From: an uncultured Selenomonadales bacterium
Lineage (GTDB): Bacteria > Bacillota > Negativicutes > DSM-1736 > Dendrosporobacteraceae
Reading direction: 5' to 3'
Assembly (NCBI GenBank): GCA_946407015.1
Contig: CAMJML010000009.1
Span: forward strand, 59,729-123,728
DNA: 64,000 bases
Shown here piece by piece: positions 41,642 to 53,224 of the stretch (its first letter is position 1; the number at the start of each line of letters is the position of its first letter). Position numbers and translations under genes: made by a program. The notes under the pieces were generated by a model. That model was not told the origin of the DNA, did no database searches, and saw only the letters and a program-made list of their open reading frames with translations.

Positions 41642-41728
41642 TTCAATTCCTCCTGCATCCTGTCTCCTAAAATTAGTAATGCCGTTTTTTTTTTGATTTA
41701 TACGGCTAAAGAGTAAGGAAGAAATGCA

Positions 41729-41761
41729 AAAAGACCATCTGTCAAAGACAGATGGTCTTTT
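41729..41761 (-). terminator. Terminator of glpX
   Basis: AAAAGACCATCTGT and ACAGATGGTCTTTT form a 14-bp perfect stem with a 5-nt loop just past the glpX stop. Confidence 0.85.
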
Positions 41762-41776
41762 GATTAACCGGAACGG

Positions 41777-42742
41777 TTAGACACGTTTTACGAACAGCGG
41801 TTTGCGGTCAAATTTGTGGATCGCATCAACAAAACGAACAGTACCGGATTTATAACGCATCACGATGGAGTGCGTTCTGGCACCGCCGCCAAAGTAACGG
41901 ACTCCGTTAAGCAGGTCGCCCTGGGTGATGGCAGTAGCCACAAAGAAAGCATCATCCCCATACACCATATCGTCGATGGTTAACACTTTATTGATATCGG
42001 TAATGCCCATTTTCATAGCCCGGTCAATGTCGGCCTGGCTTTCCGGATAAAGCCGGGCTTGCATATCGCCGCCTAAACATTTTAAGGCAGTAGCGGCAAT
42101 AACCCCCTCTGGAGCACCGCCAATACCAATCATCATATGTACACCAGTACCGTCGATAGCCACATTGATGGCCGGAGACACGTCACCATCGGTAATCAGC
42201 TTGATTCTGGCTCCAGCTTCCCGGATTTCTCTAATGATTTTGGCATGACGCTCACGATCAAGTGTTACCACTGTCAAATCTTCTACCTGACGATCGAGCG
42301 CTGCAGCCACGGCTTTCAGATTTTCGGTGACCGGAGCATTGATATCAATTTTCCCGGCTGCTTTAGGGCCGACACAAATTTTATCCATATACATATCCGG
42401 TGCATGCAGCAGACCGCCGCGCGGAGCAATGGCCAATACAGCAATAGCGCCTGGCAGACCTTTGGCCACCAACGTGGTGCCTTCCACAGGGTCCACTGCG
42501 ATATCGACTTCCATTCCGCCGCCACCGACATCTTCACCAATATAAAGCATAGGCGCTTCGTCCATTTCGCCTTCCCCGATCACGACGCGGCCATTAATGG
42601 CTACCCCATCAAAAGCTTGGCGCATGGCATCGACGGCCGCACCATCGGCTTCATTCTTTTGTCCTTTTCCCATCCAGCGGCCTGATGCAATGGCTGCTGC
42701 CTCGGTAACTCGTACAAACTCTAACGCTAGTTCGCGATCCAT
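41777..42742 (-). CDS. glpX: Class II fructose-1,6-bisphosphatase
   Basis: A 321-residue enzyme hydrolysing fructose-1,6-bisphosphate to fructose-6-phosphate in gluconeogenesis. GlpX motifs are visible: [31 protein letters not shown] (metal site), [12 protein letters not shown], and [18 protein letters not shown]. Length matches the family. It is 21 bp downstream of the transaldolase-like gene, with which it shares the fructose-6-phosphate node. Confidence 0.95.
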   Translation of the reverse strand: MDRELALEFVRVTEAAAIASGRWMGKGQKNEADGAAVDAMRQAFDGVAINGRVVIGEGEMDEAPMLYIGEDVGGGGMEVDIAVDPVEGTTLVAKGLPGAIAVLAIAPRGGLLHAPDMYMDKICVGPKAAGKIDINAPVTENLKAVAAALDRQVEDLTVVTLDRERHAKIIREIREAGARIKLITDGDVSPAINVAIDGTGVHMMIGIGGAPEGVIAATALKCLGGDMQARLYPESQADIDRAMKMGITDINKVLTIDDMVYGDDAFFVATAITQGDLLNGVRYFGGGARTHSIVMRYKSGTVRFVDAIHKFDRKPLFVKRV

Positions 42743-42763
42743 GAATAAACCTCCAAGTTATAA

Positions 42764-43408
42764 CTACATATTTGCCTTTTGCCAATCTTCCAGAAAACGT
42801 TTAATTCCGGCATCGGTAAGCGGATGATTGAGCAGGGTCAACAGCACTTTGTAAGGCACGGTTGCAATATGCGCCCCCGCCAAAGCAGCTTGCGTGACAT
42901 GCAGCGGATGACGGATGCTGGCCGCAATAATCTCGGTCTCAATGCCGTGAATAGCAAACATGTCGGCAATGGTTTTCACCAGTTCAATACCATCTTGACT
43001 GATGTCGTCAAGACGACCAACAAAAGGACTTACATAAGTGGCCCCGGCGCGTGCTGCCATTAGGGCCTGGTTGGCCGAAAAAATCAGCGTGACATTGGTC
43101 TTGATCCCTTCTGCGCTGAGCGCCTTAACGGTTTTTAGGCCGTCCGGCGTGATGGGCACCTTGATCACTACATTGGGAGCCAGCTTAGCCAGTTCACGAG
43201 CCTCCGGCAGCATTTCCTCAAATGTGACACTAAGGACTTCAGCACTGACCGGGCCTTCTACCAAAGCAGCGATTTCCTGAATCACCCCATGAATATTACG
43301 CTTTTCCTTCGCAATCAGGGAAGGGTTGGTGGTTACCCCTGCTACAACACCAAGGGCCGCCCCCTCTTGAATTTCACTTAAATTCGCAGTATCCAGAAAG
43401 AATTTCAT
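42764..43408 (-). CDS. fsa: Fructose-6-phosphate aldolase / transaldolase
   Basis: A 214-residue protein of the small transaldolase family: [43 protein letters not shown] (Schiff-base Lys in IKVP), [27 protein letters not shown]. Members are either fructose-6-phosphate aldolases or transaldolases; sequence alone does not settle it. Gene order near spo0F parallels Bacillus, where a tal homologue also lies close to spo0F. Confidence 0.92.
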   Translation of the reverse strand: MKFFLDTANLSEIQEGAALGVVAGVTTNPSLIAKEKRNIHGVIQEIAALVEGPVSAEVLSVTFEEMLPEARELAKLAPNVVIKVPITPDGLKTVKALSAEGIKTNVTLIFSANQALMAARAGATYVSPFVGRLDDISQDGIELVKTIADMFAIHGIETEIIAASIRHPLHVTQAALAGAHIATVPYKVLLTLLNHPLTDAGIKRFLEDWQKANM

Positions 43409-43468
43409 ACTAAACCTCCTAGTTTTGGGTTCGAACTAATAGCCTAGTATTACAAAAATGATAACTGA

Positions 43469-44119
43469 TTATTCGCAATCAATTCTTTTAGCAAGATAGC
43501 GCTGCGGAACCAGTTCAATACTGTCTAACGTCTGCACCGCCTGCAGATCATGCTCGGTTTGAGCGGCCAAAGTAAAATAACTGCCGCATTTCAGACACTC
43601 CAGGAGAATATGGTTAGGCAGCAAATCGGCCTCAACAGCATCACTGCCACAAGGGCAGTAGATTCCGCCTTGCTCGGCAATATCATGCACCTTGTTGAGA
43701 ATACCTAAAACAATATGCTGCTTTTCAATCAATTCATCGCTTTCGCCACTATCGGTTTCCCGGATCAGGCTGACCCCTTCGCGCTTTTGGTTGGCGAGCG
43801 TTTCAGTGATAGCCTGGTGTTCACCCAGATAGCCCAATTCAAAGTTGTCTTTTGTACAGTATACTTTATCCACAGCAGTGCGTAATAAGCGCTTGCGGTC
43901 AATGACAATGTTATGCGTTGACTGACAGGCGACACAAGGGATGCTCAGTAAAAATTGGCGGGAGCCTGCGCGCGAAAGCTGCGCTTGCACATGGTTGCAG
44001 CTGCATTTTAGCTCAATAGCTGTGTTTTTCACACAAAAATGAGAGATATCATGCAAGTGTATTTTCCCGCATTGCTGACAATATAAAGCAAATGTCGAAA
44101 TAGTACGAATAAACACCAT
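43469..44119 (-). CDS. Conserved zinc-ribbon protein of unknown function
   Basis: A 216-residue protein with several CxxC pairs: YCQQCGKIH near the start, CVACQSTHN, YCPCGSD and CLKCGSYF. These fit two zinc ribbons around a central helical, acidic region. It lies between fsa and spo0F. I know proteins of this type next to spo0F in Negativicutes but no function. A regulatory or chaperone-like role cannot be told. Confidence 0.65.
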   Translation of the reverse strand: MVFIRTISTFALYCQQCGKIHLHDISHFCVKNTAIELKCSCNHVQAQLSRAGSRQFLLSIPCVACQSTHNIVIDRKRLLRTAVDKVYCTKDNFELGYLGEHQAITETLANQKREGVSLIRETDSGESDELIEKQHIVLGILNKVHDIAEQGGIYCPCGSDAVEADLLPNHILLECLKCGSYFTLAAQTEHDLQAVQTLDSIELVPQRYLAKRIDCE

Positions 44120-44266
44120 ATTTGCTCCCCCTTTCCCTTGTTAAGGAATTCGCCAGTCAGGTCAAAAATCCTGCCTTGCTGGAGCGATTACCCGCCTTTC
44201 AGTAAATATTTCCCAATTTTCTTACAAGTGCTCTGACTATCACGGACAGCTAACGGCAAAAGCAAA

Positions 44267-44285
44267 CACCCAGCTCGGCTGGGTG
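44267..44285 (-). terminator. Terminator of spo0F
   Basis: CACCCAGC and GCTGGGTG form an 8-bp stem with a 3-nt loop; leftward it is followed by TTTGCTTTTG, just beyond the spo0F stop. Confidence 0.75.
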
Positions 44286-44292
44286 CTGTCTG

Positions 44293-44697
44293 TTAGCCAA
44301 TCATTAATTGATGCTGCTCGTTGTTATCCCCGTGGACATGGCTGCTTACCATGCTACAGAGTGCAATAATATCGAATGGTTTTGTGATATATGCATACGC
44401 GCCCAGTTCACGGGCTTGGTTCACTAGTTCGAGCTCACCATAAGCGGTCATCATGATCACATTTCCGGCCTGGCCGACTTTGCGAAGTTCCCGTAATGTC
44501 TCAATCCCATCCATACCAGGCATCTTCATATCCATTAAGATGAGAGCGGGTTCGATTTCTTTTGCCTTTTGCAAACCTTCATAGCCGTTTGAGGCTGTAA
44601 TCACCGCATACCCCTCTTCAGTCAAAACTTCCATTAACAGACGCCTAATACCAGGTTGGTCATCAACAATTAATATTGTGCTGCTTGCCAAAGCCAT
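44293..44697 (-). CDS. spo0F: Spo0F-type response regulator
   Basis: A 134-residue single-domain receiver: acidic pocket VDDQPG (about residue 11), phosphorylated Asp in LILMDMKMPGMDG (about 56), Thr in MMTAYG and Lys in YITKPFD. No output domain. It matches Spo0F, which passes phosphate from kinases to Spo0B in the sporulation relay. It is located next to fsa and glpX, as spo0F is in Bacilli near fba and tal. Confidence 0.88.
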   Translation of the reverse strand: MALASSTILIVDDQPGIRRLLMEVLTEEGYAVITASNGYEGLQKAKEIEPALILMDMKMPGMDGIETLRELRKVGQAGNVIMMTAYGELELVNQARELGAYAYITKPFDIIALCSMVSSHVHGDNNEQHQLMIG

Positions 44698-44825
44698 ACT
44701 CTACTCACCCTACCCTTTAGATACTCTTCATTGTTCATTGATAAATTCCTATTTTTTTCCTAATACATGTCTATTCGACTAGATGACAAAATATCCTCCT
44801 ATTAATTGGAAATCTAAGGGATTTT

Positions 44826-47177
44826 TTATGATTTCTTCAGAATTTTTTGTTTTATCGAGCGGATTTTTTGTACTAGGACATGCAGCGTATCATTATGATA
44901 GACCTTCAGGGTATAGTGAGCCTGTGCGTCATCAACAGGGAATTCGATGTCGTTGTACGGCGTAGGCAGGCCCCAGGTGTTATAAACAGGCTCCCCATTC
45001 TTTAAAACCGTAATGCGAAACGCACTATCCCGCAAATAGAGTGGGTATTTCATGCTGACCGTATGGGTATGAAGTGCATCAAAAGGGATATCCCGCCCCA
45101 AAATCTTAATTTCATATTCACTGGCCCAGCTGCTGTGATTGATGCGTTTACCATACAAGGCTACCGGTAAAGGCGAGTAATAATCCAGGTACTGTGCCAC
45201 TAGCGTGCTGGCAGTGGCAAATTCCAATACACCTTGATCGACATATTGATTCTTTAGATAGGATAAATGTTCTTCAATGACTTTAAACTGCCCGCCTTCA
45301 GTACTTTGCCAGCCATTAGCCCCCAGGATAAACATGGCATGAGTAAAGCCGACAATGGCATGGATTCCCGGCTTGACACTTTTTCCGTTGGTAAAGGCGC
45401 TTATTCCTTCGGCAGCCTTGATATTCATGGCTTCTGCCGACTGGTTGTCATAGCCAATGAACTGCTTGGGAGTTGGCCGGAATTCAACCAAACCGATCTT
45501 GGCCGTCTCCTGCGCCGGAGCATTGATATCATCCTGACCGGTTAGATAGATTTCCTGTCCATAGCTTCCTGAAGTCAAACCGCCCGCATTGCCGTCCGCA
45601 TCGGTTGATCCCCATAATCCGACTTTACGGTAAGCCCGGATGCTCTTGGCTTCATCTTCCGGCCCGTTGCCAAAATCAAACGAGCCGACCCGGGAAGTAA
45701 TCAGCTGGCCCTGTGGCGAATCAGCAGCCAGTTCATCGAGGATACGCTGGTAATGATACAAAATGCCGGTTCTGCTGACATATTGACTGAAATCACCTTC
45801 CTCTAAAAGAGAATGTGCCCAGCCGTGACGCAGATGGTTGGCCCAAAAGCCGTCGGTGGCCTGATTATAGGATAATACATTGTCAGGCAGATAAGGATCG
45901 TAATCAGAATGCATATGAACACCATATTCATGACCCAGCTTGGACTGCACTGCCACCGATTGTTTGATATTGGCAATCACTTTCGGCCATTCACCGGTCG
46001 TCGATTGGGTGGCCGCCCATTCGCCGGCTTTGATGGCCGGCCAGGCAATATAATGCGTCCATTTGGCTCCATATTGGTCTGCCAGGGTATTGAGTGCCTC
46101 GGCCTTTTGAATGAGCTGACCGGAAAACTCGGCCGGATCAAGCCAGCCGTTGGCATTGCCCCAGGCAACCGGGTAACCGGCCGAATCCATCGGCTCCAGA
46201 TCATCGGTCATGATATAGAAGATCCGCCCGCTGCGCGGATCACTTACGGCAACTTGAACTTCTCCAGACTGAGGACTACCGTTGACACTGAAGCGGACCG
46301 GCCACGGTTTGTTCAGGTTAACGGCATCAGGCCGCTGGGCTTTAACCCGCCAGCTCAAGATCCGTTTTTCCCCTGGTGCCAGATTTTCCAGCACTTGTTC
46401 GGGAGCGCTTTGCACGGTAAGGCCAAAGCCGTAGGGTTCCACTAATTTAATCGTGCTGTCCGGCATGGTCTGCTGGCTGGTATTGGTGACTTCGGCTTCA
46501 ACGACAAATACATCACCCAGTTTGGCCTGGACTTGTTTAACCTGCGGCGTGACAGTAACGGCTTTGCTGCTATCGGAAAAGAGTTCCAGTTTTTCTATCA
46601 GCGCATGCTGGCCGTGTCCCACTTCCACGCTCAGCCGGTAGCGTACAACCGGCACCTTTAGGTCAGTACCCAGCTGCTGGGAAAGCAGCTCGCGTACCGG
46701 ATAAACGGCCTCCATCCAATGGCCGCGGTAATTGACATCATAGCGGGAATCCAGCCACTTCTGCGCTGCACCGCTGTCCGGCAGTGGTCCTGTGACTACC
46801 CAGCCCACCGTCTGAAGAACCTGCCCACGCGGACCGATAGCGGCAATTTTCATCCGTCCAATGCCTTGGGTGGATAAAAACTGAACTTTAAAATCAGCCA
46901 GTGCCGTGTTATCGGCATTGACCTCACGAAAATATTCGATGGTTCCATCCTGTCCGGCTGCCAGTTCGAGAAATTGCCGGCCGGTACTTTCATTGGCCAT
47001 AATCCGATAGAAGTTACCGGAACCCTCCTCGACAATTCCACCCGGCAAATCGGCCTTCTGAACCTTGTCAGCCGTTTTGGGAGTGAGGCCGGCAATTGGC
47101 TGCCCCGGCCCTTGCTGGGCGCAGCCGGTCAATAATAAATTAACAACAAGTCCGATCATAATCAGTATTTTTACCAT
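44826..47177 (-). CDS. Large lipoprotein with a deacetylase-like region
   Basis: A 783-residue lipoprotein (lipobox LLTGC at about residue 19). Residues about 195-330 look like beta-sandwich repeats (VFVVEAEVTNTSQQTMP, LAPGEKRILSWRVKA). The following part begins RIFYIMTDDLEPMDSAG and contains YGVHMHSDYDPY, which resembles the Asp and His motifs of NodB/polysaccharide-deacetylase folds. The C-terminus is another beta domain (YEIKILGRDIPFDALHTHTV). I know of no characterised homologue. It could act on envelope polysaccharide. It is transcribed with the Yip1-like gene. Confidence 0.6.
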   Translation of the reverse strand: MVKILIMIGLVVNLLLTGCAQQGPGQPIAGLTPKTADKVQKADLPGGIVEEGSGNFYRIMANESTGRQFLELAAGQDGTIEYFREVNADNTALADFKVQFLSTQGIGRMKIAAIGPRGQVLQTVGWVVTGPLPDSGAAQKWLDSRYDVNYRGHWMEAVYPVRELLSQQLGTDLKVPVVRYRLSVEVGHGQHALIEKLELFSDSSKAVTVTPQVKQVQAKLGDVFVVEAEVTNTSQQTMPDSTIKLVEPYGFGLTVQSAPEQVLENLAPGEKRILSWRVKAQRPDAVNLNKPWPVRFSVNGSPQSGEVQVAVSDPRSGRIFYIMTDDLEPMDSAGYPVAWGNANGWLDPAEFSGQLIQKAEALNTLADQYGAKWTHYIAWPAIKAGEWAATQSTTGEWPKVIANIKQSVAVQSKLGHEYGVHMHSDYDPYLPDNVLSYNQATDGFWANHLRHGWAHSLLEEGDFSQYVSRTGILYHYQRILDELAADSPQGQLITSRVGSFDFGNGPEDEAKSIRAYRKVGLWGSTDADGNAGGLTSGSYGQEIYLTGQDDINAPAQETAKIGLVEFRPTPKQFIGYDNQSAEAMNIKAAEGISAFTNGKSVKPGIHAIVGFTHAMFILGANGWQSTEGGQFKVIEEHLSYLKNQYVDQGVLEFATASTLVAQYLDYYSPLPVALYGKRINHSSWASEYEIKILGRDIPFDALHTHTVSMKYPLYLRDSAFRITVLKNGEPVYNTWGLPTPYNDIEFPVDDAQAHYTLKVYHNDTLHVLVQKIRSIKQKILKKS

Positions 47178-47189
47178 AAAGCGGTTACC

Positions 47190-47777
47190 TCAATTCGGAA
47201 TTCCCATAGGCCACTGAATCATTGCTGCTCCGGCAAAGAACGCAATCAGAACGATCGCTCCGATGAAAAAGAGTACCGGGGTCAGAAAAACCAATACTGC
47301 TTTGGCCCGGGAAATTTCATAAACAGCGCTGATGGCCAGCACTTGCAACGTTAAAATCCAAAACGCTAATACAGCGCCTGTACCTGCTAAAAACAGAGGG
47401 GCCACGGCATCCGGCAGCCAGGTGGCGACCACCCAGAGCGGCACAATCAGGATGCGGGGAAAATGCACAAAGCCTAATGCGGCTAACAATCCCTTGACTG
47501 AGCCTTGTCCTCCTAAAAGTTCTGCACACAAATGCCATACGGCAGTGCCGAGCAGCCACATGGCGACACTGCCGATGGCCTGCAGGAGCATGACCAAACC
47601 GACTGAATGAGGCGAACTGGTCACTTTTAGCCCCAAATAAATAGCCCACATCGGCACAAAGACACTGATCAGAAAAACAACCAGCGCCGAACTTAACTTG
47701 CCCTCGGCCGCAATACGTCCGAAGGCGGCCTGCGGATGAAACAGCACATCATAAACATCTTCCAATATTGCTCCCAT
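47190..47777 (-). CDS. Yip1-family membrane protein
   Basis: A 195-residue protein with five hydrophobic segments. The opening LEDVYDVLFHPQAAFGRIAA is the signature of bacterial Yip1-domain proteins. I chose the ATG at 47775-47777, preceded by TAGGTGG; the ribosome-binding site overlaps the sppA stop, so it is coupled to sppA. Function is unknown; it lies between a protease and a lipoprotein gene. Confidence 0.75.
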   Translation of the reverse strand: MGAILEDVYDVLFHPQAAFGRIAAEGKLSSALVVFLISVFVPMWAIYLGLKVTSSPHSVGLVMLLQAIGSVAMWLLGTAVWHLCAELLGGQGSVKGLLAALGFVHFPRILIVPLWVVATWLPDAVAPLFLAGTGAVLAFWILTLQVLAISAVYEISRAKAVLVFLTPVLFFIGAIVLIAFFAGAAMIQWPMGIPN

Positions 47778-47785
47778 ATTGCCAC

Positions 47786-48718
47786 CTACCATTTTTCCGG
47801 AATCGCCAGCGGAGCGGCAATCGGCATTTCATTTTCAAGCGGCTTGAGCAGCAATTTATGAAGGATTTCCAGCTTATCATTACCGCCCATCAGCATACTC
47901 CAGGGACTGTTCTTGCCATATTCCTTAATTTCCGGCTTGCCTTTTATACCGGCCAATTGTGCGGTACCATCAATGGCATCATACAGATTGCCCAGTTCGT
48001 CCACCAGCCCCAGCGCTTTAGCCTGATTGCCGGTATAGATACGGCCGTCCGCCAGTTCCCGCACCCGGTTAGGATCCATTTTCCGCCCCTCGGATACTAC
48101 GGTTACAAATTGGTTATACATGTCGTCCACCATGGTTTGAATAATAGCCCGCTCTTCCTCGGTCATGGTGCGCTCCGGTGATAAAATATCCTTATGCGGC
48201 CCGCTTTTAATCTTCTCCTGCCTGATACCGATCTTCTTGTACAATTCTTCCCAATTGGCATAAGGCATATAAACGCCAATACTGCCCGTCAGTGTAGCCG
48301 GATTGGCATAAATTTTGTCCGAGCAAGCAGCCAGCCAATACCCGCCTGATGCCGCGATATCCCCCATAGAGGTGACCACCAGCTTGCCGCTGTCACGGAC
48401 TTTTTTAATTTCCTCGCCAACCTCCTGCGATGCCGGCGCACTGCCGCCCGGACTGTTAATCCGCAGAATAATGGCTTTGACACTTTTATCGTCCCGTGCC
48501 TCATGCAATTGCTTGATCAGATAATCGGTTCCGCCGTAATCCCCCAGCAAACTGCTTTGACCACGGCCACCCATAATCACGCCGTCGACATAAATGATGG
48601 CGATTTTATCGGCAGCGACATTCCGCCCCTTGTTAAACACCGGTCCGGCACAACTTAAAATTCCCAGTGAAATGATCACAATAACGGCTAAAATAAACAC
48701 CACTGTTCTTTTGCGCAT
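47786..48718 (-). CDS. sppA: Signal peptide peptidase SppA
   Basis: A 310-residue membrane serine protease that degrades leftover signal peptides. N-terminal anchor VVFILAVIVIISLGILSC; catalytic Ser in TLTGSIGVYM and the general-base Lys in EKIKSGPHKD; LRINSPGGSAPASQE also matches the short, single-domain Gram-positive type. The ATG at 48716-48718 follows AAGGAGG. Confidence 0.92.
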   Translation of the reverse strand: MRKRTVVFILAVIVIISLGILSCAGPVFNKGRNVAADKIAIIYVDGVIMGGRGQSSLLGDYGGTDYLIKQLHEARDDKSVKAIILRINSPGGSAPASQEVGEEIKKVRDSGKLVVTSMGDIAASGGYWLAACSDKIYANPATLTGSIGVYMPYANWEELYKKIGIRQEKIKSGPHKDILSPERTMTEEERAIIQTMVDDMYNQFVTVVSEGRKMDPNRVRELADGRIYTGNQAKALGLVDELGNLYDAIDGTAQLAGIKGKPEIKEYGKNSPWSMLMGGNDKLEILHKLLLKPLENEMPIAAPLAIPEKW

Positions 48719-48811
48719 AAAAGCCTCCTTTGATGTTATAAGGTTATTGTGCCCGGCTGAAAAACAATCCATTTATAAAAAATACATTTGCTGCAGCCGG
48801 GGCCTAAAAAG

Positions 48812-48840
48812 AAAACTGTTGGAGGTTGTCCAACAGTTTT
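48812..48840 (-). terminator. Terminator of pyrG
   Basis: AAAACTGTTGGA and TCCAACAGTTTT form a 12-bp perfect stem with a 5-nt loop, followed leftward by CTTTTT, just after the pyrG stop. Confidence 0.88.
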
Positions 48841-48846
48841 GATCAA

Positions 48847-50487
<1,641 letters not shown>

Positions 50488-50557
50488 TTATCGCCACGCA
50501 GGTAAGCCTGAATTGTACCTGCCGGTTTACGGTATTTTGTCTAAAAACACGCCAATA

Positions 50558-50587
50558 ATTTTATCCCTTTTTGCCGCTTACTGTCAA
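50558..50587 (-). promoter_or_regulatory. Probable pyrG promoter
   Basis: Leftward TTGACA (50587-50582), 18-bp spacer and TAAAAT (50563-50558), directly past the rpoE stop and about 105 bp before pyrG. Confidence 0.6.
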
Positions 50588-50592
50588 GCAAA

Positions 50593-50955
50593 TTATTCTG
50601 GCTCGCCCACCTCGGAAGTAGCGGCCACATAATCCTGCTGAATTTCTTCCAATAGCCGTTCGCGCCGTCTGGTTGTCGGCACAGCGGTCGCCCCGCCGTC
50701 TTCGCCACTGACACGGCGGCTGTTTTGAGGAGCCCAGTCAATCAGTCCCCACATGCCTTTGCCTAAATGGGCAAAACGGCTGTCCATATTAATTTGCGTA
50801 TGGACTTCAGAAATCGCATGAGAAAGGGAATGCACCGGCCTTGCTTTAATATCTAATACTTGGTTGATCAGGTCACGAAAATACATGGCCTGCCCCGATT
50901 GACGCAGGATATGATAAGCAATATCCACCTCGGCTGCCTGTTTAAGATCTAACAT
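50593..50955 (-). CDS. rpoE: RNA polymerase delta subunit
   Basis: A 120-residue protein with the N-terminal HARE-HTH domain (DIAYHILRQSGQAMYFRDLI, FAHLGKGMWGLIDW). In Firmicutes it binds RNA polymerase and speeds its recycling. The acidic C-terminal tail of Bacillus RpoE is short and only weakly acidic here (EEIQQDYVAATSEVGEPE). Adjacent pyrG confirms the identity. Confidence 0.88.
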   Translation of the reverse strand: MLDLKQAAEVDIAYHILRQSGQAMYFRDLINQVLDIKARPVHSLSHAISEVHTQINMDSRFAHLGKGMWGLIDWAPQNSRRVSGEDGGATAVPTTRRRERLLEEIQQDYVAATSEVGEPE

Positions 50956-51089
50956 GTAAAATCCTCCTCCGATACAAATATGAAACTACTTCCTGAACGC
51001 CTCTGCCTAACAGACTGGCCTCAGTAGTAAAAAAAGTCAGTATATTTATTGCTATATTCACCGCACCGCAAATTTACCCTTTTTTTGCG

Positions 51090-52751
51090 TTACATCTTTT
51101 CGGGTGCGTCAATGCCTAACAAGGTTAAGGCATGGCGAATGGTAGTTTGAACGGCTGTAACAAGGGCGAGACGGGCCGCAGCCAACTCCGGCTCAACACC
51201 GACAATCCGGCACTGATTATAAAAAGAGTGGAACAGTGTGGCCAGATCATGGGCATAACGGGCAATCCGGTGAGGAGCCCGGTCGGCGGCCGCAAAAGCG
51301 ATCTCTTCCGGATATCCGCCCATCTTCTTAATAAGATCAATCTCAAACGGGGTGGTCAGTACACTGAGTTCGGTTTTCTCCCACCGTCCGTCAATACCGG
51401 CCTCGGCAGCCTGGCGGAAAATGCTGGCTATCCGGGCATGAGCATATTGAATATAATAAACCGGATTTTCATTGGACCGCGATTTGGCCAAATCCAGATC
51501 AAAATCAAGCTGACTGTCAATCGATCGCATGATAAAGAAGAAACGGGCAGCATCCCGGCCGACTTCTTCGATTAATTCAGTGAGTGTAACACTTTGTCCT
51601 GTCCGCTTGGACATTTTGACCAACTCACCATTTTGATAAAGACTGACCATTTGCAGCACAAGTACTTCCAGCATATCGGAATTGTAGCCCAGTGCAGCCA
51701 TGGCCGCTTTAACCCGGCAGATATAGCCGTGATGATCGGCTCCCCAAATATTGATCAGGGTATCAAAACCACGTTCCGCCTTGTCGCGATGATACGCAAT
51801 ATCGGCCGCCAAATAAGTTGGAATGCCATTGTCCCGGATAACCACCCGGTCTTTGTCATCACCGTAACAGGTGGATTTCAGCCATAATGCCCCGTCCTGT
51901 TCATACATCGTTCCATTGGCTTGCAGCAATTTACAGGTTTGTGCAATCGCTCCGCTTTGATGCAAAGTCCGTTCGCTGAACCAAACGTCAAAATCCACAT
52001 TAAAAGCCTGCAGGTCTTCTTTCAGCGCTGCCAGTTTTTCCTGGAGAGCCAATTCTTTGAAAATAGCCAGCCGCTCGGCAGCATCCATATGGAGATACTT
52101 GTCGCCGTCATGATCAATAATGCGCTGCGCCGTATCAATGATATCCCGGCCATGATAACCGTCAGCCGGAAATTCCGCCGTTTGGCCTAAAAGCTCCAGG
52201 TAGCGGGCATTAACCGATGCAGCCAGATTATCAATCTGATTGCCGGCATCATTAATGTAGTATTCGCTTTGAACATCATAGCCGGCCGCTTTCAACAGGT
52301 TGACTAAGGCACTGCCGACCGCCGCGCCGCGGCCATGGCCGACATGAAGCGGACCGGTTGGGTTGGCACTGACATATTCCACTTGCACACGCTGACCGGC
52401 GCCGGCTGTAGTATTGCCGTAGGTTTCACCCTGCGTCAAAATTGCCGCCAGCATATCGTAAAGCCAATCTGACTTCAAGTAAAAGTTGATAAAACCTGGT
52501 CCGGCAATCTCAGCCTTAGTCAGCCAGGTTTCATTCAGCCGTGCCACCAGGGCTTCGGCAATGGCCCGTGGTTTTGTCCGGGCAGCCCGGGCAGCCTGCA
52601 GCGCAAAATTGGTAGCATAATCACCGAATTCTTTCTGCGGCGGCACCTCCAAAACTACGGCCGGTAATTCCTCAGCATGAAAAGCCCCGTCAGCGATAGC
52701 CTGCTGCGCGGCTTTAATAATCGCGTTATGTAGTAGTTGCTTAATATCCAA
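51090..52751 (-). CDS. argS: Arginyl-tRNA synthetase
   Basis: A 553-residue class I synthetase: the HIGH-type motif HVGHGRGAAVGSAL (about residue 130), the KMSKRTGQSVTL stretch and the arginine-specific N-terminal Add domain (LHNAIIKAAQQAIADGA). Length is standard. It follows the DUF1934 gene, as in Bacillus (ywiB-argS). Confidence 0.97.
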   Translation of the reverse strand: MDIKQLLHNAIIKAAQQAIADGAFHAEELPAVVLEVPPQKEFGDYATNFALQAARAARTKPRAIAEALVARLNETWLTKAEIAGPGFINFYLKSDWLYDMLAAILTQGETYGNTTAGAGQRVQVEYVSANPTGPLHVGHGRGAAVGSALVNLLKAAGYDVQSEYYINDAGNQIDNLAASVNARYLELLGQTAEFPADGYHGRDIIDTAQRIIDHDGDKYLHMDAAERLAIFKELALQEKLAALKEDLQAFNVDFDVWFSERTLHQSGAIAQTCKLLQANGTMYEQDGALWLKSTCYGDDKDRVVIRDNGIPTYLAADIAYHRDKAERGFDTLINIWGADHHGYICRVKAAMAALGYNSDMLEVLVLQMVSLYQNGELVKMSKRTGQSVTLTELIEEVGRDAARFFFIMRSIDSQLDFDLDLAKSRSNENPVYYIQYAHARIASIFRQAAEAGIDGRWEKTELSVLTTPFEIDLIKKMGGYPEEIAFAAADRAPHRIARYAHDLATLFHSFYNQCRIVGVEPELAAARLALVTAVQTTIRHALTLLGIDAPEKM

Positions 52752-52780
52752 CGCTCGTTCCTCCTGGTCTAAAAACCATT

Positions 52781-53224
52781 CTAATTAACGGCCTGACAAG
52801 CATTATTGTCGGCACAAATTTTGATATATAAATGATTGGCGCTTTGCCATTGTCCGTCAACCGCCAGCTCATAGCCGATATCAATCGTTCCGGTCGCTGA
52901 GGCAAAACATATATCTAAATTGTTTGTGAGTATGGTCAAGGTCATATCGCCATAAGGAGTACGATACAAGCTTGAACTGGGCTCCTGCAGCTTAAAGGTT
53001 TGAGTATGCTCCACCCGGCCTTTACGCACCAGAGTGACACAGTCGTCCTTCACCTTAAGCAGCGTATTAGTGCCTTCCATACCGTTGGCATCACTATCCT
53101 GATAAGAGATATAATTCACACCGTTTTTCAGATAGTGTCTCCCAACTGTCACTAATTCAATGCGATTTTCTTCTCCATAAACATCTTTTTGAATGCCTAC
53201 CACCGAAACTATAACCTTATTCAT
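52781..53224 (-). CDS. DUF1934 (YwiB-like) protein
   Basis: A 147-residue beta-barrel-like protein of the DUF1934 family (VNYISYQDSDANGMEGTNTL, YRTPYGDMTLTILTNNL, IDIGYELAVDGQ). Start: ATG at 53222-53224 after GAGGAGATTC. Function is unknown; the gene is linked to argS in many Firmicutes. Confidence 0.85.
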   Translation of the reverse strand: MNKVIVSVVGIQKDVYGEENRIELVTVGRHYLKNGVNYISYQDSDANGMEGTNTLLKVKDDCVTLVRKGRVEHTQTFKLQEPSSSLYRTPYGDMTLTILTNNLDICFASATGTIDIGYELAVDGQWQSANHLYIKICADNNACQAVN

